Below, in pieces: positions 6,346 to 9,414 of a stretch of DNA of 9,414 nucleotides. The position numbers and the translations under genes are program-made. The stretch covers positions 1 through 9,414 of the forward strand of contig JAIRXT010000225.1 in NCBI GenBank assembly GCA_031268125.1, given 5' to 3'. Position 1 is the first letter of the stretch. The number at the start of each line of letters is the position of its first letter. The DNA is from Treponema sp. (GTDB taxonomy: Bacteria > Spirochaetota > Spirochaetia > Treponematales > Breznakiellaceae). Under the pieces are notes generated by a model. That model saw only the letters and a program-made list of their open reading frames with translations, had not been told where the DNA came from and did not search any database.

Positions 6346-7202
6346 TACTCTACCTCCAGACGCCTTACGGAACTGCTTTCGTTGCCCCATACGTCCCGGG
6401 CAATCAGTTCAAGGGTCGTCTGCCCCCTGGTGAACCAGGCCTCCCCCAAATCGAAGGCCGGGTAGGGCGCGTACACCACGGAAACCGGCGCGGGGATGTT
6501 GCGGTTTAACAGCAGCGTACCGTTCCTGGCGGAATAGGTTTCAAAACTAAGGGACCCCACTTCAATACCGTTGAGGGAGGCCGCAAGCCGGTGGGGGGCA
6601 AGCCGGACGGCGGAGGTCCGGGATAGGGTGTCCACTGCGGTAACAATAATCGAGTAGAGCCCCTGGCTGATTCTTGTTTGGCCGGGGGGGATGATTCGTC
6701 CGTCGGAACTTCGCAGTTGGATCTGCTGAATCTGCGGGGGGCTGTCGTCATCCAGGGGGGCGATGATCAGGGAAGGATTTACCCAGCGGCGTTCCCGGCG
6801 GTCAAAGAGGGCAAAATAAAACCCCTTTAAATTCGTCCAGCCGGAACTGCCGCTGGAAGCGACGGCCTCCCCCCGCCGGGCCTGTACCGGCGGTTTCCCT
6901 TCGCCGGGGTCTTCAAAACGGCCGTAGATGCCCTGGATTCCGTCCCCGTGATCCAGGGCGGCCCAGAAACCCAGGGGGGAGGGGAGCCGGGAGGCCGGTT
7001 CTTCCTGGCCCCGGTAAAAGACCAGTTCCCCGTTATCCGCCGCCAATACCGGGCTGTCCGCCTGGAAGACGGTTCCCAAGGCCGGCCGGCCCTGTTCGTT
7101 CAAACCGAAATTGGCCTGTATCTGGCCGCCGGGCCAATCCATCGCCCGGAGGGAGAGACAAAACGCCATACCCAAAAAAACAACGGCCTTTGCTTTTTTC
7201 AT
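6345..7202 (-). CDS. Secreted M23/LytM-like protein with lost zinc ligands (putative pseudo-peptidase)
   Basis: From the ATG at 7202 the protein has 285 residues and opens with a signal peptide (MKKAKAVVFLGMAFCLSLRA, likely cut after Ala20). Upstream in-frame ATG 7289 is rejected: it lies inside the previous gene and would hide the signal peptide. The ATG follows AAAAGG by 7 nt and the previous stop by 4 nt. Residues about 28-150 follow the order of an M23 peptidase: SPVLAADNGELVFYRG (50-65) for the usual PV-A-GxV strand, DHGDGIQGIYGRF (84-96) for HGxG...YAHL, GEAVASSGSSG (111-121), GFYFALF (127-133) for HLHFE, and WVNP (140-143). The zinc-binding HxxxD and HxH are not present, so it should be inactive. 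About 155-285 is a beta-rich, Ig-like-looking region. Distant family assignment is by eye. Confidence 0.72.
   Translation of the reverse strand: MKKAKAVVFLGMAFCLSLRAMDWPGGQIQANFGLNEQGRPALGTVFQADSPVLAADNGELVFYRGQEEPASRLPSPLGFWAALDHGDGIQGIYGRFEDPGEGKPPVQARRGEAVASSGSSGWTNLKGFYFALFDRRERRWVNPSLIIAPLDDDSPPQIQQIQLRSSDGRIIPPGQTRISQGLYSIIVTAVDTLSRTSAVRLAPHRLAASLNGIEVGSLSFETYSARNGTLLLNRNIPAPVSVVYAPYPAFDLGEAWFTRGQTTLELIARDVWGNESSSVRRLEVE
6352..6357 (-). promoter_or_regulatory. Ribosome-binding site deciding the methyltransferase GTG start
   Basis: On the minus strand GGAGGT (6357 to 6352) is followed by a 6-nt spacer and GTG (6345-6343). It lies inside the last codons of the upstream gene, whose TAG (6347-6345) shares one base with the GTG. 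This is the best ribosome-binding site on this strand and argues for translational coupling. Confidence 0.75.
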
Positions 7203-7206
7203 GCTT

Positions 7207-8370
7207 TTACCTTTTCCCCAGTTCAAAGGCCGCCAGGGCGTTTCCGCCCCCCAGGTAAAGCCGCGGGCCGGAGCGGCGAAAAAACACATGATCGCTGCGG
7301 AAGGGAACCCGCAGGATGATGGTTCCGGGCAGTTTGATACCCACCAGTTCCTTTTGCCGTCCCTGGGTGCTGATTACAAAAAAAATATTTCCGCTGCCTT
7401 CGGTATCCAGCGCAAGAACCGTACCTTCCAGGGGGATGGTCCGGTTTGCCCGGTTCCGCAGATCGTAGATGCCGATGCCTTCCTGCCGTTCAAAAATTAT
7501 CCGGTCATCGTTGTCAATAAAGGAAATATGTACCGGACGCCTGAAGCCGTCGTCCAGAAATTCATGGTAGACGACCCTGAATTCGCCCCGTCCGGGATCG
7601 CCGTAACGTTCCAGAAGCAGAAACCGCTGATCGTCGATGCCGGAAACGATTCCCAGCCGGCTGCCGTCCCGGGAGATGGCGCAACCCAGGATTACCGGGA
7701 TGCGGGAACCGCCGGGGGGAAAGTAGAAAAACTGTTTTCCCTCCGGGTTTAGGATCTCTACCGCCCCGTCCAGCGATCCGGTAAGGATAAAGCCCGCCGC
7801 CCCGTCGATGCAGGTAAGGGGGGCGGCAAAATCGTAGGACCACAGGGGCTTCCCCTCATCGTCCAGTGAGATAAGGGTGTTCATCTCCTTCCCGATCAGA
7901 AAGAGCCGCCCGTCCAGGTACAGCGGATAACCTTGCGCCGCGCCGGTTTCGTCAATGCTGAAGAGCGGGCTTCCCGCATTGTCCAGAATTTCTATCTGTT
8001 CCGGCATGTCATCGTATTCCGCCCAGTAGGGAACGGACAGAAAGAGGTTCCGGTCTTTGACCCGGTTGATAGGCAGGGCTCCCCAGGCGTCCACATAACC
8101 GAAACGATCCCCCAACTGGAACGGTACGGGGCTTTCCCCGTCCGGAACGCCGGCGGATTCCGGCCCGGCAAGGGGCATCGAATAGCCGGATTCCAGGGAA
8201 CTAAGCCACTGGGGAACCATGATGGTTTCCTGCGGGATAGGGCGGGCCGCCGCAAACATATACACCACAAACAGGAACAGAGTTCCCGCAAGCCAGTATT
8301 TCCGCCCCTGTTTTGCCAATATTTCCCCCGTCTCCGTTTTCCGGTCTGCCGCGGTTCCAAAATTTGACAT
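7207..8370 (-). CDS. Membrane-anchored beta-propeller-like protein, function unknown
   Basis: A 387-residue protein with a short basic cytoplasmic head, one membrane segment (about 25-43, WLAGTLFLFVVYMFAAA) and a large extracytoplasmic part. That part has repeated blade-like strands: EILDNAGSPLFSIDETGA, LISLDDEGKPLWSYDF, VEILNPEGKQFFYFPPG, AISRDGSRLGIVSG, ISFIDNDDRIIFER and LALDTEGSGNIFFV. This pattern resembles PQQ/WD40-type propellers, so a binding or scaffold role is likely; no enzyme motif is seen. It heads the operon with the pseudo-M23 protein and methyltransferase. The start is uncertain. ATG 8370 has no ribosome-binding site and lies in a perfect inverted repeat; a TTG at 8319 preceded 5 nt upstream by GGGGG would give MAKQGRKYWLAG..., a neat signal-anchor start. 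Confidence 0.78.
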   Translation of the reverse strand: MSNFGTAADRKTETGEILAKQGRKYWLAGTLFLFVVYMFAAARPIPQETIMVPQWLSSLESGYSMPLAGPESAGVPDGESPVPFQLGDRFGYVDAWGALPINRVKDRNLFLSVPYWAEYDDMPEQIEILDNAGSPLFSIDETGAAQGYPLYLDGRLFLIGKEMNTLISLDDEGKPLWSYDFAAPLTCIDGAAGFILTGSLDGAVEILNPEGKQFFYFPPGGSRIPVILGCAISRDGSRLGIVSGIDDQRFLLLERYGDPGRGEFRVVYHEFLDDGFRRPVHISFIDNDDRIIFERQEGIGIYDLRNRANRTIPLEGTVLALDTEGSGNIFFVISTQGRQKELVGIKLPGTIILRVPFRSDHVFFRRSGPRLYLGGGNALAAFELGKR

Positions 8371-8378
8371 TTTGGAAC
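8354..8378. repeat. Perfect 10-5-10 inverted repeat, candidate operator or mRNA hairpin
   Basis: GTTCCAAAAT (8354-8363), a 5-base centre TTGAC, then ATTTTGGAAC (8369-8378): all ten pairs match. It covers the -35 hexamer of the cdd promoter (8364-8369). It also covers the ATG (8370-8368) and first codons of the minus-strand propeller gene. A repressor dimer bound here would block both divergent genes. As RNA, it would fold at the extreme 5' end of the minus-strand transcript, with the AUG at the stem/loop junction. I do not recognise the motif as a known operator. Confidence 0.8.
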
Positions 8379-8391
8379 TGTTCTGTATTAT
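8364..8391 (+). promoter_or_regulatory. Sigma70-type promoter for cdd
   Basis: A perfect -35 TTGACA (8364-8369), a 16-nt spacer and -10 TATTAT (8386-8391, five of six). The expected start of transcription is about 8398-8400, i.e. at or within two bases of the cdd ATG (8400). No good ribosome-binding site precedes that ATG; AGGTG (8392-8396) is too close. The transcript would therefore be leaderless or nearly so. Confidence 0.75.
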
Positions 8392-8416
8392 AGGTGTTTA
8401 TGAACATTGATGACAA
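8387..8416 (-). promoter_or_regulatory. Sigma70-type promoter for the minus-strand operon, sharing the -10 with cdd
   Basis: On the minus strand, -35 TTGTCA (8416-8411, five of six) lies 18 nt before a perfect -10 TATAAT (8392-8387). Transcription should start near 8380, leaving about 10 nt before ATG 8370 or about 60 nt before the alternative TTG 8319. Its -10 overlaps the opposite promoter's -10 by five bases, so the two promoters form one symmetrical element and should compete for polymerase. Confidence 0.65.
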
Positions 8417-8822
8417 GCAAATGGATCGCCTTTTTGATCTGGCCTGCCGGGCGGCGGAGGCGGCGTATGCTCCCTATTCCCGGTTCCGGGTAGGGGCGGC
8501 CCTGCTGGGAGAGGACGGCCGTGTTTTTACCGGCTGCAATGTGGAAAACCGTTCCTTCGGCCTTACCGTCTGTGCCGAACGGAACGCCGTATTCCAGGCC
8601 GTTGCCCAGGGCTGCCGCTCTTTTGCGGCCCTGGCCATTGCCGCGCCGGACAGCAGCGATCCGGTGGGGCCCTGCGGGGCCTGCCGCCAGGTTCTGAGCG
8701 AGTTTATGGGCCCCGGTGCGCCGGTGCGCTTCGGCGTCAGGGGAATCCCCCCGGTGGACACTACCCTGGGGGAGCTTTTGCCCTTCGATTCGCTCCACGA
8801 TCTGGCGGGGGGATCCGGTTAG
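8400..8822 (+). CDS. cdd: Cytidine deaminase
   Basis: A 140-residue enzyme, typical of the small homotetrameric cytidine deaminases. It converts cytidine and deoxycytidine to uridine and deoxyuridine in pyrimidine salvage in the cytoplasm. Visible are YAPYSRFRVGAALL (23-36), FTGCNVEN (43-50), the zinc/catalytic motif CAE (Cys58 as ligand, Glu60 as proton shuttle) and PCGACRQVL (91-99) with zinc ligands Cys92 and Cys95. These are the Cys-type ligands of the Bacillus-like tetrameric class, not the His of the E. coli class. The C-terminal ELLPFDSLHDL also fits. A GTG at 8394 would add two residues; I prefer ATG 8400, which coincides with the predicted transcription start. The gene is divergent from the minus-strand operon and 80 nt upstream of the HTH-EIIA gene. 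Confidence 0.95.
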   Translation: MNIDDKQMDRLFDLACRAAEAAYAPYSRFRVGAALLGEDGRVFTGCNVENRSFGLTVCAERNAVFQAVAQGCRSFAALAIAAPDSSDPVGPCGACRQVLSEFMGPGAPVRFGVRGIPPVDTTLGELLPFDSLHDLAGGSG

Positions 8823-8902
8823 GGCGGATACATCCGGCGCCGTTTGTTGGAAAATATTGCGGCCGATTGACATTCTTTTACATTTTGTGCATGGTTTATT
8901 TA

Positions 8903-9414
8903 ATGTTAAGCGATGATATCCTGACTCTTGAGGAAGTCGCCAATTATCTGCGGGTTTCCGAGCGTACTGTTTACGAATGGGCCCAGAAGGGGGAGATTCC
9001 GGCGGGCAAGATTGGCATGGTGTGGCGTTTTAAGAAACCGGAAATTGAGCGCTGGGTAAATGAGCGGCTTATGGACAAGCGCCTTTCCCCCCCGGTTTCC
9101 GCAGTACCGGTGCCCCACATCCTTTCCCCGGACCGGATCGTCTTTCTTAACTTTTCGTCCAAGCTGGACGTCTTGGCTGCGCTCTGCGAAAACCTGGCGG
9201 CGTCCCCCCAGATAAAAAACCGCCAGGAACTGCTTACGGAAATTCTAAAGCGGGATGAACTGATGAGTACCGCCATCGGCCGGGGGATCGCCATTCCCCA
9301 CGTGCGGCTTTCTTCGGTAACCGATCTGGTAGTTTCCGTGGGGATAAGCCGGACGGATATTGCCGATTTTCAGACCCTGGACGATGAGCCGGTGCGGCTG
9401 GTCATCATGATCGC
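8903..9414 (+). CDS. HTH (excisionase-type) - PTS EIIA fusion regulator, 5' part (cut by window edge)
   Basis: From the ATG at 8903 the frame stays open to the right edge (170 codons). Residues 6-55 form an excisionase/MerR-type helix-turn-helix: LTLEEVANYLRVSERTVYEW, then the wing KIGMVWRFKKPEIERWV. After a short Pro-rich linker (about 62-72), residues from about 74 match the fructose/PtsN-type EIIA domain, with STAIGRGIAIPH ending in His133, the expected phosphorylated histidine. Such fusions, as I recall, occur in treponemes that lack PTS sugar permeases, so the role is probably phosphorylation-responsive regulation rather than transport. The start is uncertain: in-frame ATG 8891 would add four residues and neither has a clear ribosome-binding site. 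TTGACA at 8867 has no convincing -10; co-transcription with cdd is possible. The 3' end lies outside the window. Confidence 0.85.
   Translation, partial: MLSDDILTLEEVANYLRVSERTVYEWAQKGEIPAGKIGMVWRFKKPEIERWVNERLMDKRLSPPVSAVPVPHILSPDRIVFLNFSSKLDVLAALCENLAASPQIKNRQELLTEILKRDELMSTAIGRGIAIPHVRLSSVTDLVVSVGISRTDIADFQTLDDEPVRLVIMI

Noticed and set aside
6684..6690. Seven-G run in the LytM-like gene as a second phase-variation tract
   Set aside because: Runs of six or seven G are frequent in this GC-rich sequence and it has no adjacent repeats.
7203..7289. N-terminal extension of the LytM-like protein to ATG 7289
   Set aside because: It overlaps the propeller gene and places 29 residues before a clear signal peptide; ATG 7202 has its own ribosome-binding site and lies 4 nt after the upstream stop.
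8394..8399. GTG 8394 as cdd start
   Set aside because: It lies upstream of the predicted transcription start and has no ribosome-binding site; ATG 8400 gives the normal family N-terminus.
8825..8836. CGGAT-AC-ATCCG hairpin after cdd as a terminator
   Set aside because: Only five base pairs with a two-base loop and no T-run follows.
8848..8862. Sigma54-like element (TGG ... TTGC) before the HTH-EIIA gene
   Set aside because: The GG and GC are 10 bases apart instead of the 12 required by TGGCACRNNNNTTGCW, and the inner bases do not match.
8867..8896. Promoter for the HTH-EIIA gene based on TTGACA at 8867-8872
   Set aside because: At spacings of 16-18 nt the -10 candidates (e.g. CATGGT) match poorly; TACATT at 8879 lacks a good -35. 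Left as undecided rather than listed.

Overview
The window is GC-rich, densely coding bacterial DNA with almost no intergenic space. It most resembles a Spirochaete of the Treponema / termite-gut treponeme group. That placement is an inference from two things: the excisionase-type HTH domain fused to a PTS EIIA domain at the right edge, an architecture I know from treponemes, and the mix of an Opp-type ABC operon, a MATE exporter and signal-anchored unknown proteins. No rRNA, tRNA, insertion sequence, CRISPR array or phage gene was seen.

Left block (1-4125, + strand): an almost complete Opp/Dpp-type ABC importer. It comprises the 3' end of the substrate-binding protein, a strong C(UUCG)G stem-loop, two permeases (OppB-like, OppC-like) and two ATPases (OppD-like with a four-Cys tail, OppF-like without that tail). 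The genes are 1-2 nt apart or overlap, so this is one operon. Substrate could be peptides or, as in related spirochaete and Thermotoga systems, oligosaccharides; the sequence does not decide. The OppF-like ATPase carries 15-bp tandem repeats running into a nine-G tract, where loss or gain of one G would stop translation before the ABC signature motif. This is a candidate phase-variation switch.

Middle (4161-5519, + strand): a MATE-family exporter, 35 nt after the ABC operon and possibly read through from it. Its Shine-Dalgarno-like sequence is badly placed for the first ATG. Its 3' end overlaps by 56 bp the 3' end of a gene on the other strand.

Minus-strand operon (8370 down to 5464): three genes in order. 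They are a membrane-anchored beta-propeller-like protein, a secreted M23/LytM-like protein whose zinc ligands appear to be lost (a pseudo-peptidase) with a beta-rich C-terminal region, and a SAM-dependent methyltransferase with an N-terminal two-CxxC zinc-binding-like segment. Spacing is 4 nt, then a TAGTG stop/start overlap. This conserved-looking but uncharacterised set is the best candidate here for an undescribed system, plausibly acting at the cell envelope.

Right block (8400-9414, + strand): cytidine deaminase (cdd) and the 5' part of the HTH-EIIA regulator. The very short divergent region before cdd holds two sigma70-type promoters facing opposite ways whose -10 boxes overlap. A perfect 10-5-10 inverted repeat covers the cdd -35 box and the first codon of the minus-strand operon. 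The predicted cdd transcript would start at or next to its ATG, i.e. be leaderless.
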